From Irpex lacteus (taxonomy: Eukaryota > Basidiomycota > Agaricomycetes > Polyporales > Irpicaceae), in contig MQVO02000009.1 in assembly GCA_001986395.2 (NCBI GenBank), positions 1,240,001 through 1,304,000 on the forward strand: a DNA stretch of 64,000 nucleotides, read 5' to 3'. A model generated the notes under the pieces. It was not told where the DNA came from. It did not search any database and saw nothing but the letters and a program-made list of their open reading frames with translations. This document shows positions 52,992-64,000 of this stretch, piece after piece (positions within the stretch are counted from its first letter, which is position 1; each line of letters opens with the position of its first letter). The position numbers and the translations under genes are program-made.

Positions 52992-54060
52992 CTATCCAAG
53001 CGTCTCAATCACAAGTATCCACGATGAACCACTGGTGAAGAAGAACAAGGACAACAGGGGTGTGGCCACGAATACCTGTCCACAAACGTTATTGGGAGGG
53101 GAGGGAGGGAAGTGAACTGCTTGGACGGGGGTTTGTACTCCCGATGATGGCTTGTCGTCCTCGCCATCGGCATTGTACACCTCGATAGATTCGACTGGCA
53201 CCTTGAAAGCGGCCCGAGCTAGTGCACGATAGCGCAAGTTCAGTGTACCGGTTACGCCGACCTTCTCAGGAAAGCTAAGCAAGGCCTATCACCACAAATC
53301 ATGAGTACACATACGTCATAGCACAAAGCAATCATACACGTACCATCCTCTCCAGCGACTCATCCAACAGTGTCGCCAACATTCCCCCGGGCACGATTCC
53401 CTCATACCCGTACAACGTCGCACCCAAAGTTCGAATCACCCGGCTCGCCTTCTCGTCACTCCTCGCCTGCCTTAACAAGTGGGGACAACGCCAACTTCAC
53501 AGATCTGTGACGACGAATTCTTCCTTCGTCACGGTATACGACCTCGTCTCGTACCAGACGCGCGCGGTCGCTCGTGCGCAGTTCATGTAGGACGGTGACT
53601 TGCTGAGGTTGAGGTTGAGATCCGAGGCCTTCGAGGTAGGTGAGGGCGCGTGGGTAGTAGGCATCTGGTGAGGGAGGTGAGATGCGGGGGACATATGTGG
53701 TGAGGGTGGGAGAGAAGGAGCCGAGGGCGCGTTGACGGATGGCTTTGAAAGAGGATGGAGAGGGCAAGGGCGATGGTCTACCGATTGATTCTGAGTTATT
53801 AGGCCAAGACGACACCGGGGGAGGTGGTCGAGGTGCGGTCGCGAGTGCTAAAAATGACACGTCGTATTGCTGCTGCTTTCCTTCGATGGACGAGGAGAGC
53901 ATGGTCTGGGGGGCAACGAGGAGGAGGAATGTGATCGGGGTTGTGGTCCTGGCCAGGTTCGCAAATATAGCGATTCGACGTGGATACTTATGCTGGAGAG
54001 GATTACATTTAGAAGCAAACTGCGTACTGCATAGTGGCTGAGCAATAATGAGCGAAATAA
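52992..54060 (-). pseudogene. Hotdog-fold thioesterase-superfamily gene, frameshifted
   Basis: Minus strand. An N-terminal hydrophobic segment (PITFLLLVAPQTM, about 53900-53940) leads to DAYYPRALTYLEGLGSQP and VLHELR, as in fungal mitochondrial-type thioesterase-superfamily proteins. The next family block, WYETRSYTVTKEEFVVTDL, is in another frame (shift near 53550 in a CGCGCG run), the following KLALSPLVKAGEE is back in the first frame, and the hotdog core YGYEGIVPGGMLATLLDESL needs another shift near 53455. The last exon (53282-52992) has MLSFPEKVGVTGTLNLRYRA and ends without the usual C-terminal strand. Two frameshifts with intact family blocks mean a recent pseudogene, unless the assembly is wrong. 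Confidence 0.65.
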
Positions 54061-55054
54061 AGTTGAGCGAATGGAGTTAAGTCGACTTACAATATGCGGT
54101 GAACCCGATAGTAGGGCCGATACGTAGCTAGTCGTTCGTACTTGAAGCCACCGTAAGTTGCCTTGGCCTTCTCCGTCAAGTCTCACGTCCAAGGTCCGAG
54201 TACTTCAAGGAATTACATTGTGAAACTCCAGGACGAGGCTGAAATTATCTGTAAGCCAGGATACGCAGAGCCTTGGAAAGTAAGCAGTACGAAGTGGTCG
54301 GTGGACATCAAAGAGGTTATGGACGTGGTCGTGATTGGGTGCGCGATCTGGTCGTTCGAAGTGAGGCCCAGCCATCTTGCTAGCTAGCCATGAGACTCGG
54401 TTGCTATTGCCAGTGCGGCGAACGAGAAGGAGGCAGATATCGGACGAGGTTGGCGAAGAAGTAGCATTGTGGTCGTGGTGAGACTCAGAGATGCTAGCAG
54501 TCGGAATCTGGGGAAGCGTGGGAACGTACCGCGAGGACCGGGGGCCAACCTTCCTCACTACTGTCACCTACATACCTTGTCCACCGCTTCCTATAATTAT
54601 GACACCTGCTTGAAGTTGTCTCGATGCTATGATTGCACGCGTGCATTGTGGTCCACATCAACGGTCGGACATGCTGGCTTATAAATTCCCAGCAATCCCG
54701 GCTGACCGGGGAATAGAGAGTACGTCGCAGACCGTGCTCGTTCTCTTCGATATCCCGTCTCACCAACTCTGATCAAATATCCATGCAGTCTCAGGTCCCT
54801 CAGCTGGCGTTCAAACGCTATCAGCGATCGCGACGTTCACGGTCTTTGTGATCACTGGGTGCACTGACGTTATTCCGATTTGCTCGTCCGAAGTCATTCT
54901 CAAGGTTCGTCGCATCGGTATACAGTAACCCCACGGGTCGACGCGCGTCGTCCGGCTTTCAGCAGACGACGGGCCTGCTAGAGGATGTGGACAATCGTCG
55001 ATCGATACCCGCTGAGGGAACACTGGAACGAGAGCGTCCGTGATATCGACGGGC
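54061..55054. other. Intergenic region
   Basis: No supported gene. Short frames at 54163-54387 (plus) and 54205-54567 (minus) overlap and lack features. Confidence 0.4.
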
Positions 55055-55062
55055 TATATAAA
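55055..55062 (+). promoter_or_regulatory. TATA box of the 55125 gene
   Basis: TATATAAA, 63 bases before the ATG. Confidence 0.55.
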
Positions 55063-55124
55063 CGTAGCGTACAATGGTACGTGCTTCACTCTCCTCCCTC
55101 CACTCTATCACACCAGCTTACACA

Positions 55125-56481
55125 ATGTCTCAGACCATCCCCAAGACGATGAAGGCTCAAGTTCTTCAGGCGAGCAAGACGATCAAGGTCGAAGAGAAGC
55201 CCGTACCCGCCGTCGAAGACGATCAAATCCTCGTTCGCGTCACGGCCGTTGCTCTGAACCCCACCGACTGGAAACGTACGCACGTCTCGCAACGATACCA
55301 CTTAGTTCTCCACTCATCCTCCGCCTTTGACAGATATCGAATATTTGACTGTCCCGGGGACGATCTGCGGCTGCGAGTTCACAGGCAACGTCGTCCAGGT
55401 CGGAAAAGGCGTCACAAAGTTCTCAGTTGGCGATCTCATTGCTGGCCTTACCCACGGATCGGCCTACACAGACAAGGGAGCTTTCGCGGAGTATGCGACA
55501 GTATTTGAAGATCTCGCGTGGAAGGTGCCTGACAACGTCACAGCAGAGGAGGCAGCTACTATGAACGTAGGGTGAGTGCTGTCGTGCTATCCTCGCACAT
55601 AGAAGTCACTCACGAGCTTCAGCGCAGACCACTCACGGTGCTTCAGTCGTTTTATCACCCAACCGCGCTCGCAATTCCAACTCTTCCAGCCAAGATTGAA
55701 GGAGAACAGTGGATTCTCATCTACGGAGGCAGCTGTACGTGCACAATCGTCGAGCTATGTATGCACGCTCAAGCATATACCCACTCGTTTAGCTTCCGTG
55801 GGACTGTTCGCCATCCAGTTAGCCAAGCTATCGGGCTTCAAAGTCGTCACCACCGCCTCCCCACGCAATTTCGACCTCCTCACCAGCCTAGGTGCTGACG
55901 CTTTGTTCGACGTACGTATCCGTTTAGCCACCCCTCAGTCACCACTTTATGCTCAGTGTGTGTTGTATTCATCAGTACCGTGACCCGGAAGTCATCAACA
56001 AAATCAAGACCGTGACGAACGACTCGATCCACCTCGCTCTCGACTGCATCTCAACGCCCTCGAGCGAAACGCTCACTCTCCAAACATTCGCTCCCGGGCC
56101 CGGAAAGCTACACGTCCTAACCTTCCTCCAATCCGAGGACATCCGCAAAATCCGCGAGGACGTGTCCATTAGCGGTGCGTCATCCATTCACACCACGACT
56201 CGCAAACTCACTGACGGACGTCCTCGACTTTAGTGTCTCTTCTGTACACGGCTAACGGTGTAGCCTTCACCATCGCAGGCCACCACATCCCCGCCTCACC
56301 TGAAAATCGCAAGCAGGTGGCTGACTGGCTCGCGGGTCCGTGGATCCCATTGGTCAAGGACGGGCTGGTCAAGCCGAACCCTGTCAAGCTCATGCCGGGT
56401 GGGTTGGAGGGTATCGCGGAGGGGTTGGAGTATATGAAGGCGGGGAAGAACAGCGCGGAGAAACTGGTGTATAAGATCTAG
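55125..56481 (+). CDS. MDR-family zinc-independent enoyl/quinone reductase
   Basis: Exons 55125-55275, 55334-55571, 55628-55734, 55793-55911, 55976-56174 and 56234-56481; phases agree, giving 353 aa. The in-frame Met at 55074 is 12-19 bases after the TATA box, so MSQTIPKTMKAQVLQ is the start. GroES-like N-domain: ILVRVTAVALNPTDWKHIEY, TICGCEFTGNVVQVG, FSVGDLIAGLTHG. Rossmann part: ILIYGGSSSVGLFAIQLAKL and VVTTASPRNFDLLTSLGADA, FDYRDP, LALDCIS. The C-terminus has GKNSAEKLVYKI. No structural-zinc Cys cluster is present. Fungal relatives include trans-acting enoyl reductases of polyketide pathways and many stand-alone oxidoreductases; no polyketide synthase is in the window, so a general NADPH-dependent reductase is the safer reading. 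Confidence 0.92.
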
Positions 56482-57124
56482 GCGTTTGGTTGTGGTGTGT
56501 AGTTGTATCTCTAGGTTGTGAATGCTAAACGAGTGGTATTGCGACGGGTGTTAGTGTTACGAAGTCTTTCTCCATCCAAGCTCCCGCTGTTGAACATGAA
56601 TGCGCACAAATGTCGCAAGTTCGATGTGTCTGTCAAGATCATCACGCCCCAATTACGCTCGTGCTCGGGTGTAACCAGAAGCCAGTGATGTCGACGCCTT
56701 AAGTCCGTCTCTTGAATGATGGGAACCTCAGACGAGTGATCGACGTTCAATGTACGCTGAGCAAGGTTCGTAACGTTCAGCGACATCAACGTCTACTATG
56801 AGACCACATACTTCTCTTGTTTCAGTCCTGGAGGCTGTTCACGATCCGACGATCAACCTACTTTGATTGACGTGCAGCTCTAGACAAGCAACAGAAGACG
56901 TAATCGTGTCCGTGAGCTCTGAATAAAAGTTCGCTGCGAGTCGGACGATCATGAGAACCTGTGAGCAGGCCTCCCTCTTCCCATCGGCAGACGTTCGTAT
57001 TGTGAGTAGGTGCGTGGAGTGATTTGACATAATACCGTGATACTAATGTTCACCACGAACTCGCTTTGTAGAGTTTCGTAGATCCTTCGCCCACGCCAGA
57101 CGACGCATTTCGACGTACCCAGCC
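56482..57124. other. Intergenic and promoter region
   Basis: Between the reductase and the first small secreted peptide gene. A probable 5'-UTR intron (GTGAGT at 57002, branch TACTAAT, TAG ending 57071) precedes the ATG at 57125. Confidence 0.45.
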
Positions 57125-57425
57125 ATGAACTACTTTCTCCGCCTGCCATCCGCTTTCGCCCTCGCCCTCCTTATCTTCGCGATATCCCTCGTTACCTCCG
57201 CAGATGCGGCCCCCGTTCTAGCGCGTCAAGTTCCCGACATAAACATCTCGAATGGAAACAAGCAAGGCTCGTTCGGTGCGGGTGCACCGATTAATAAAGT
57301 TAGTACGCCGGAGAGTTTGACTCAGTACGTACATAAAATTGTTTCGTTCGTGCTGTTAAGTGTTGCTGACTAGGACGCCATCAACTTGTAGAGTGTTCGG
57401 CGGCTTCAGAACCTCGCGAAGGTAG
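57125..57425 (+). CDS. Tiny secreted protein ending in SRR, copy 1
   Basis: Exons 57125-57324 and 57392-57425 (67-nt intron, GTACGT...TTGTAG, phase 2) give 77 aa. Signal peptide MNYFLRLPSAFALALLIFAI continues to SADA; the mature part begins APVLARQ and contains DINISNGNKQGSFGAGAP. The 11-residue last exon encodes VFGGFRTSRR at the end. Copy 2 has the same plan: signal peptide, LARQ, D-I-x-I-x-NGNK-x-G-x-FGAGAP, LTQ at the splice junction and a minute last exon ending F-G-x-F-R-x-S-R-R. Paralogy supports the splice model. No Cys. No known family; a secreted peptide or pheromone-like role is only a guess. Confidence 0.75.
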
Positions 57426-57975
57426 ACATCGTCGCGGACTGGTCTTCCCTGCAGGCGACGATGACTGTGGTGTATCATTATCTTTGTGGTCAATATAACA
57501 TTGCACGATGCCCTAGTGAACATGCTGTCGATACTACTTATGGTTGTCGAACCCACTTATTTTGCCGTTTACAAGTCGACACAAGCACTAGCTGTGTGAG
57601 CGACGTCCAAACGATGCTCCTTCGATAAGACCCACGGAGTGCTGCGCTGATTGACAACGTCAGCTTCTGCTATGATATTCGAGTCCGTGCCCACTTACTT
57701 GTGTTTCAGTTGTGAAAGGCCGCTGACGGGACGTCATGATCTGCCTGCTTTGACGGCCAGGCTATTCGGGATGATCAATACGGACGTAACGGTGCCCCTC
57801 GTGTTATGCATATAAAGACTCGTAATGATATTGCGAGTGGCCCCGAGCCGGTCTCCCACTTTCTTAGAGTACTTACCTACATCTCATCCGCGGTACGTGG
57901 AACGATGTAGAAACTTGGTACTATTGTGCTGAATATCTGACAAACAGTGCAATTAGAACGTTCGTTTGGTGCAAG
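57426..57975. promoter_or_regulatory. Upstream region of copy 2
   Basis: TATA box TATAAA at 57811-57816, 160 bases before the ATG. A probable leader intron runs 57893-57947 (GTACGT, branch CTGAC, ACAG). Both copies therefore have leader introns. No other gene. Confidence 0.45.
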
Positions 57976-58303
57976 ATGAACTACCTCACTAAGATGTCAC
58001 TCTCGCTCTACCTCACTGTCTTGATCATGGCGATCTTCGTTGCCTCTGTACTCGCGGTTCCCGTTCACTCGGATCGTCCTCTTCTCGCTCGTCAGCCTCT
58101 GGACATCGCGATCGATAATGGCAACAAGTTCGGAGCGTTCGGCGCAGGGGCACCATCCTCCGTTTCGAGTGACTCGTCAGGATTGACTCAGTACGTACCT
58201 ACATTCCAGGTCGCAGCTTTCGAAGAGGTATGCTAGGTTTCACTTATCGACGTTTGTTCTTGTCTGTAGGTTGTTTGGTAGCTTCCGAAGTTCACGAAGA
58301 TGA
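57976..58303 (+). CDS. Tiny secreted protein ending in SRR, copy 2
   Basis: Exons 57976-58190 and 58270-58303 (79-nt intron, GTACGT...CTGTAG, phase 2) give 82 aa. The signal peptide starts MNYLTKMSLSLYLTVLIMAI; the mature part has PLLARQPLDIAIDNGNKFGA then FGAGAPSSVSSDSSGLTQ, and the last exon adds LFGSFRSSRR. About half the residues match copy 1, best in NGNK-x-G-x-FGAGAP and in the C-terminal FG-x-FR-x-SRR. Two Met codons (57976, 57991) could start it. No family known. Confidence 0.75.
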
Positions 58304-58350
58304 ATGTTACCAAGGATCGTCTGGTGATACAGTGTAATGTATCGTTAGCT

Positions 58351-58565
58351 GACAAGTTCGGGGGGCACCTTCCTCTGTTTTGAGTGACTCGTCGGGATTG
58401 ACTCAGTGCGTACCTTCATTTCCCGTCATCGAAAGAGGTATGCTAAGTTTCACTTATTGACGTTTGTCCTTGTCCGTAGGTTGTTTGGTAGCTTCCGAAG
58501 TTCACGAAGATGAATGTTACCAAGGATCGTCTGGTGATACAGTGTGATGTATCGTTAGCTGAGGT
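58351..58565 (+). pseudogene. Partial third copy of the SRR-peptide gene
   Basis: A tandem duplication of 58123-58350. It keeps ACAAGTTCGG, then APSSV-SDSSGLTQ coding sequence, a donor (GTGCGT), the intron, the acceptor and the last exon encoding LFGSFRSSRR, but has lost the signal peptide and the FGAGAP codons. It has no start of its own. It could supply an alternative last exon for copy 2. Confidence 0.7.
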
Positions 58566-61500
58566 CGAATAAAACTACAAGACTACGTACGTACGGATTC
58601 AGGCATTAAATTCGTTGAATTCGAGCGTTTTGCGCTCAATACTGCCGTCAGCACCGCTGGCATAGGCATGAACACTCGTTTCAGTCTGAATTCGGAGGCC
58701 GGTGTCTTAACGAGAAATCTGATTGGGTAGCGCGGGAGAGAAGTAGGGAAACCGAGCCTCGGTAAGATCTGCACGTTCGCCATGAGAGAGACCGAAATGC
58801 TTTCTTACCTCAGGCTATGTTGACAGGCACCAATCGTGTTATTGACACAATATGTCACGATCAGTCGAAGCACTACCACGCATTGCTGTCTGACCCGTCT
58901 CCGCAGCACCAGACAGCTGTGTTCTCAGAACGAGGATGATCCAATAAATGGTCGCCGAACGTCTATTGTTCTCCCATCGTAGATCTCGATCATCCCGTCT
59001 ATACCGTCGGGACGAAGAAGCACTCACTTTATTTTGGGACCTGAAATCGGCGAGTTCACGTTCCTTGCGCGGGGAAATCACAGAGGATACTGAACGGGCG
59101 CATGCTGCCGACCGCGTAAAGCTTAACGGGCGTACTAGGATCACCTGCAGGCTGCAACGAGTGGTTAGGTCAAACTCCTAGCCCTAACGGGACCGAGCAA
59201 GCCTATGCAGCAGACTAGGATCCGCGATTCATGATGTGTGGCGTCGGTCGATGGTTCTACCCCATCTAGGCGGCGTAGTCATTGTGGGTTGTTGGGGCTG
59301 GTTTGCGCATAGAGGTGCTCGCTTGTGTGCCGAGATTATTGATCTCGGGAGAGCTGAGAGCTGAGAATGAGGCGAGAATGCACGATATTGGAGAGCAGTT
59401 GAAAGCGAAGTGTGCACTATGACAGACGGTATCGAGCATAACCCTCCAAGCTTGTTTGCTTGCTATCTGCGACCTGTAAGTTCTGGTTGCCGTGAGAAGA
59501 CTAGTCGAGCATGGCGTTAGAATCATAATGTATTCAATCAGTAACTTACGAACAAACGTTTTCCTTGTTATTTCCTGAGCACCGGTCTGATAAGGGCACG
59601 GTTGACTGAGTTGGGCAGAGGAGCACGAGGTTTCTGTCAAGGTGATGTTATGGGATCACTTGATGTTCGCGAGAACGTCGCGCGACGCTTCTAGGTCCTA
59701 GAATATGTAGTCGGAGTGACATTTGTATCAGAACGCCCTTGGTCACCAGAAGTACGGGAGCAGTCGTGCGGCGAGATCATGCATTAATCACTGTATCACG
59801 CCATCAAGCGGTGGAAACACTATATCCGCTGTTATAGACAGTTCAACGTGCACTTTCACCCTGCGGAAGATGTTAGTAAATGGTGAAATCATGAGCCTCA
59901 ACGATAGAAAGAAGGAGGGGGGAGATGAGGTGTGATCTCGTAATGTTAGCACGGAAGAAGGTAACTCTCACCGCGAATTGGTCTTCTCGTTATGAGGCTT
60001 CGAGGTATTCAGAAGCTTATGTGGTGGACACATACAACACTGCTGACACTGCTTCACATGTCGAATTCACCTCTCGAATTCCGTATATCTGCCCTTTACA
60101 GTTCTGTTACACTGTTCGATGGCCGTCATGTCGCCGAGCTGGATAAATTTGGATGGGAGGCTCGGCCATCGAAGGTTACTCGCCGCGTGGGAGGCCAGCC
60201 ACCGGGTGCGTGGGTGACGAGATTCTGATTTCTGAAGTATTGGATGCAGATATCAGCAATTACGGCGCAGACCTGGATCGTTCGGAGTTACTGTCTTTAC
60301 ACTCACCTCACTGTACCTCAGCGACTTCTGATGAATTTATAGTCTTGTATTTGACCGTCGCACGTATATCCTCGGCATGATCATGCTCGTAGGAGGGTAG
60401 ACTGGTGATCTGTTCCTAAGTATGGCACTTCCGACGGCGCGACCGTACCCGCATTACACAGCTGGACAAGGGTGAGTATGATATCAAGCAGCAGCGTTTC
60501 CGAGGTGCTTCGGGCTAAGCCCCGATGTTCGTGGGCCGTATGAGCGTAGCAAAAACAGTGTTATTAGTGCAGCGAAGCTGGTCATAACTGTGTTTGTCCT
60601 CACAAGTCAGACCGTTCAGGTCGAAACCGTACTGCCGAGAGGACGTATCTGTTTCGCACGCATCCCGGTCATCATGATGTCTGCTATCTCAATGAAACGC
60701 AGTTCAGAATCAGCTATTGATGTCTGTTCCGCAATTATAGATAGTTACCTTCGTGCACATATGAGCATAAGAGGTTGATCTGGTGTTCGTTTTGAGTGAC
60801 CGGGCGGCCGCTTCCTATGGCAACCACATGACCGTGAGAACTCTTCTCAGGAAGTAGGCCGAAGCCACCGAGCCTGAGTTCAACCTCGCCATCTCAGACG
60901 ACTAAAACCACGAAGACGTACTGTGCGTATGACCTATGGTATAAAATGTCCTGCAGTGAAGATAAAAGCTGTCACGCCGTGTAAACGGATGCGCTATGGC
61001 TAACGTTATCCAATTGACGGTATGTTATATCGTCATCGACGTCGATAGCGTAGAACCATGCTCGGAAGGAGGTTGACTAATCCAAATCGGTACGTTGCAT
61101 GGTTCGCTCAAGATGCATCATAGACGATCTAACGCCATTTCCAGCATCTCTTGTGTTGTCTATGTGGCGACTCGTAGTTATCTGCGTTGAATCGTGCTGT
61201 GCATTTTCACCTACCGGAACGGTACTTCGCTCTAAACCGCTGCACATAGCACGCGTAACGTCTATGTATGTGAAGATAGTTTTTCTCGCCACAAAGTGCG
61301 ATCAGTCGTAGGTGCGAGTTTCCACGTGGTCACTTTGGCAGATGTTATGGCAGTTAACGAACATCATTCCGCCCGCTTCCCATGCACGAAACTAGCTCGC
61401 CTAGGACAGACTTTCCGCCTTATGCACGCGAATGCAATTCTGTGCCAGTGACGGCGTAAAATGCCATCCGAAGCCTAACGATAACTGGACAAAGGACGCC

Positions 61501-62257
61501 GGAGTAAAGAAGCAGGTCACATCGCATCATCCTGGTATGTCGTCGTCGTCGAGACTGACACCGTAGAAGTGCCCTGAGCGCCGCTCTATCTTTGAGAGTA
61601 GAATCAAGCAATAGAGCCCTCGAAGCCATCGTCCTTGATTCTCATCAGGCCAGAATTCGCTGTTACGGCAATCTCTGCAAACTTCCTTATGAACCATTCG
61701 TCTTCGCACGGCTTGATTGCTTAACCGCTCCAAACATTCAATCTGGATGGCACAGCTATGATGTCCCACTGGTAAGTCTAGAATACATGTCGAATTTGTC
61801 GATCTCACGGATGGACATCACGGGTAGGAATGGCATACTCAAACAAAGTCCGCAATATGGCAGTTGTAGACCGGTCATGATCCAGCGTCAATGTTATCTG
61901 GGCCGAATTCACGTCCCCTGGGTGATCCCAGACTCACCCAATACTGTTCGCTATGCTCGGGTCTGACGTGACTTATTGATAGGACGGGTGCTCTCAAAGA
62001 ACGTAAATCTCATCACCCCTGCGGGAGCGCACGTAGCTTTCGAAGGATCGGAGGAGCCTTCATCGCCCCGACATCTGCTTTATTCCGGCAGCCGACATAT
62101 GTCTTACGCATCAGTCATGATCAGCGTGAGCTTTCCGTGGACTACAAATACTCTCGTTTCCTGCGTATTCCTTCAAAACCTATCACCTCTCCCCTCCCCA
62201 TCGCCGTGTACATATCGCCTCATACACTGTACATTCTCACCTTATTCGACGTGCACC
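58566..62257. other. Gene-poor region
   Basis: 3.7 kb with only short, overlapping open frames on both strands (longest 124 codons at 59266-59640 minus and 61592-61966 plus); none has motifs, signal peptide or convincing introns. No repeats or RNA genes recognised. Confidence 0.4.
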
Positions 62258-64000
62258 ATGACTACCAACCCGCCACGAACACAGCACCTCGCTAAGACCC
62301 CGCTCTTCAGCTCGCCAACCCATGGTCTATCTCGGGTGGACAGGACGAAAGTCTCCTATGAACGGGCACGAGCGACGGTGCAAGCCTACGGTACGTGTTC
62401 TCGAAAGCATCGCGGGAGATGCGCTGTCTGATCTCACGAATCTTGCGTCCATCAGAACTAACGATGGACGACGTCCTGACCCTGTCACCCAAGTTCTGGG
62501 AGCTGCATCAAGATCCCTTGATGGCTCTGGACGGTGCTGCCATGACCCTGACTACGATTCAGGTCAATCTTACCGCGGGAACAATCTCGCGACATGCCGT
62601 GCACAGACCGGAATTGGTTCCGCTCGTGGAAGACTTGCTTGCATTTCGAAAACAGTACGTTTCCTTCATTGTGTTGTTGAGAGGCGGATAACTCATGTCG
62701 ATTTCGTGGCGTAGTGGACAATTCCTCATGACAGAGGTTGGTCATGGTCTCGACATTGTCAATATGGAAACGACTGCGACCATGCAGCCATCCGGGGAGT
62801 TTATTCTCAATACGCCGTCGTCGCAGGCTGCGAAGTAAGTGCTTCTCCCGGTGGCCATCTCTTTGATGTCAATGCTTACCAATGGATGTAGGTTTATGCC
62901 CCCGACCATTCCAGCGGGACGGCCTACCGTCGCTGTGGTATGGGCTCGCCTCATCGTTGGCAGCGAGGATCGTGGCGTTCGCCCCTTTGTCGTCTATCTC
63001 AATGACGGAAAGCAAATGTGCACGGGCATCAAGTCCAAGTATGTCGTTCTGCGTGCTTCACATGATTTGAACTCACTCGTGTCACACAGATTGTTACCAG
63101 AGCGTGGTGGTCCGAACCCTGTGAACCACGCTATCACGACCTTCGAGAACGTACGACTTCCGTCGACAGCTATTCTTGGCTCCACCGAGGCCAGCAAGAA
63201 CTCCAAGGCAGCCCTGAATCAGGCCATCTGGCGAGTGATCACTGGTACTCTCGCCATTGGAAGCATGGTCCTACCGGTCATGAAGGCTGTTGCAACAATC
63301 GGTACCATGTACAGCTTGCGCAGGCACGTCGGTTCTCCGGCGAACAGGATTCCCATCATGCACTTCCGCACTCAACAACTACCCATTCTCACTCTCACGG
63401 CCCGGATATATGTCATGGAAGCCTTCCAGCAGTGGTGCACCGCGATCTTCAGCGACACGACCGTGGACTCTCGTGTTAGACATGCGGTTGCAGGTATCTT
63501 CAAAACCACTATCACCGAGCTCGCGAACGCGGGAAGCATTGCCATATCCGATCGCTGCGGCGTTCAGGGCTTGTTCGCGCACAACCAGCTAACGACTCTG
63601 CACGTAAGCCAAGGTTTTTCTCTTTTCTTGCATTTCCCAGAGCTGACAGCACCTGTTAGAATGAAACGCGAGGTGTTTCTATTGCGGAGGGCGACGTCTT
63701 GGTGCTGTCAATCAGTATGCCCTTGTTCTCTGACGTCTTCGCTGTACGCCACCGACTGACGATCTCGTTTTCTAGAATTGGCCACGGAGATGCTACAGGG
63801 GCAGTATAGCGTGCCGAGTCCTAAGGACCCGAACAGCCTGCTCGCGTCCCACGAGCTTGGCCTCTTTGAAGAAAGCCGCGCCGTCCTCTCGAGCTGCTCT
63901 CACCATAGAAGTAACGAAGTTAACCGCCTCGTCCTCCCTCAATGCCAAGCGATAATCGAGGCCATGGGCCATCGCATGGCGTACGAAGCTGCCGTTGCCG
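62258..64000 (+). CDS. Acyl-CoA oxidase/dehydrogenase-family protein (3' end outside the window)
   Basis: Exons 62258-62390, 62456-62654, 62715-62834, 62892-63038, 63090-63603, 63660-63714 and 63776 to the right edge, all in phase; about 464 residues are visible. The start MTTNPPRTQHLAKTPLFSSP is cytosolic-looking. The acyl-CoA dehydrogenase middle-domain signature QFLMTEVGHGLDIVNMETTA (about 113-132) is followed by EFILNTPSSQAAKFMPPTIP and the substrate-pocket block PVNHAITTFENVRLPSTAIL. RIPIMHFRTQQLPILTLTAR and GIFKTTITELANAGSIAISD match the helical C-domain of peroxisomal acyl-CoA oxidases. Expected reaction: FAD-dependent alpha,beta-oxidation of acyl-CoA in beta-oxidation. Oxidase versus dehydrogenase cannot be settled without the C-terminus and its peroxisomal signal. 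Confidence 0.88.

Noticed and set aside
55125..56481. Part of a polyketide cluster because of enoyl-reductase similarity
   Set aside because: No synthase, transporter or regulator nearby; neighbours are unrelated.
1..64000. tRNA or rRNA genes
   Set aside because: No B-box-like GGTTCGAATCC in a cloverleaf context and no rRNA-like segment noticed by eye; a covariance-model scan would be decisive.

Overview
The window looks like nuclear DNA of an Agaricomycete (mushroom-forming basidiomycete). I infer this from dense, very short introns (mostly 49-110 nt, GTRNGT donor, CTNAY branch, YAG acceptor), a cluster of single-exon F-box proteins of the kind expanded in Agaricomycetes, a Plavaka-type DNA transposon, and many fungal secreted-protein genes. 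All multi-exon models below were assembled by hand: exon ends were accepted only where reading phase, splice signals and homology or paralogy agreed. There are no rRNA genes, CRISPR arrays or recognisable tRNAs.

Layout: 1-6.3 kb holds the 3' end of an unidentified gene, a four-exon secreted protein built of four dibasic-bounded modules (803-2330, minus), a LEA-like, probably mitochondrial protein (3304-4200, minus) and a secreted protein with a Cys-containing tail (5182-6235, plus). 6.4-11.5 kb is a tandem triplet of paralogous four-exon genes with HMG-box-like N-termini and a conserved core-promoter block; the third copy is divergent from a WDR68/DCAF7-type WD40 gene (11780-13164). 14664-21066 is an apparently complete Plavaka-like transposon with 22-bp imperfect terminal inverted repeats, an intact nine-exon transposase (913 aa) and a divergent seven-exon accessory gene (699 aa). 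21-30 kb is mostly gene-poor: a relic of a small secreted protein, a 73-bp tandem repeat, two membrane-protein genes and a dispersed repeat.

30-34 kb holds an eight-exon DUF2235 alpha/beta-hydrolase (785 aa). 34-37.4 kb is non-coding DNA full of diverged duplicates and hairpins. 37.4-46.6 kb has a Zys3-like small secreted protein and four F-box genes, one of them broken. 47.9-48.7 kb carries an intrinsically disordered protein. 51.5-54.1 kb holds decayed copies of an Nha1-type Na+/H+ antiporter and of a hotdog thioesterase. 55.1-56.5 kb is an intact MDR-type enoyl/quinone reductase. 57.1-58.6 kb has two tandem genes, plus a partial third copy, for tiny secreted proteins ending in SRR. After a gene-poor 3.7 kb stretch, an acyl-CoA oxidase/dehydrogenase gene runs off the right edge.

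The genes do not form an evident biosynthetic cluster. The window is best read as a lineage-specific, rapidly changing region: tandem families (HMG-like, F-box, small secreted peptides), a full transposon and several pseudogenes between a few conserved genes (WDR68, DUF2235, MDR reductase, acyl-CoA oxidase). The least explained items are the modular secreted protein at 803-2330, the tiny secreted peptide pair at 57125-58303 and the transposon accessory protein.
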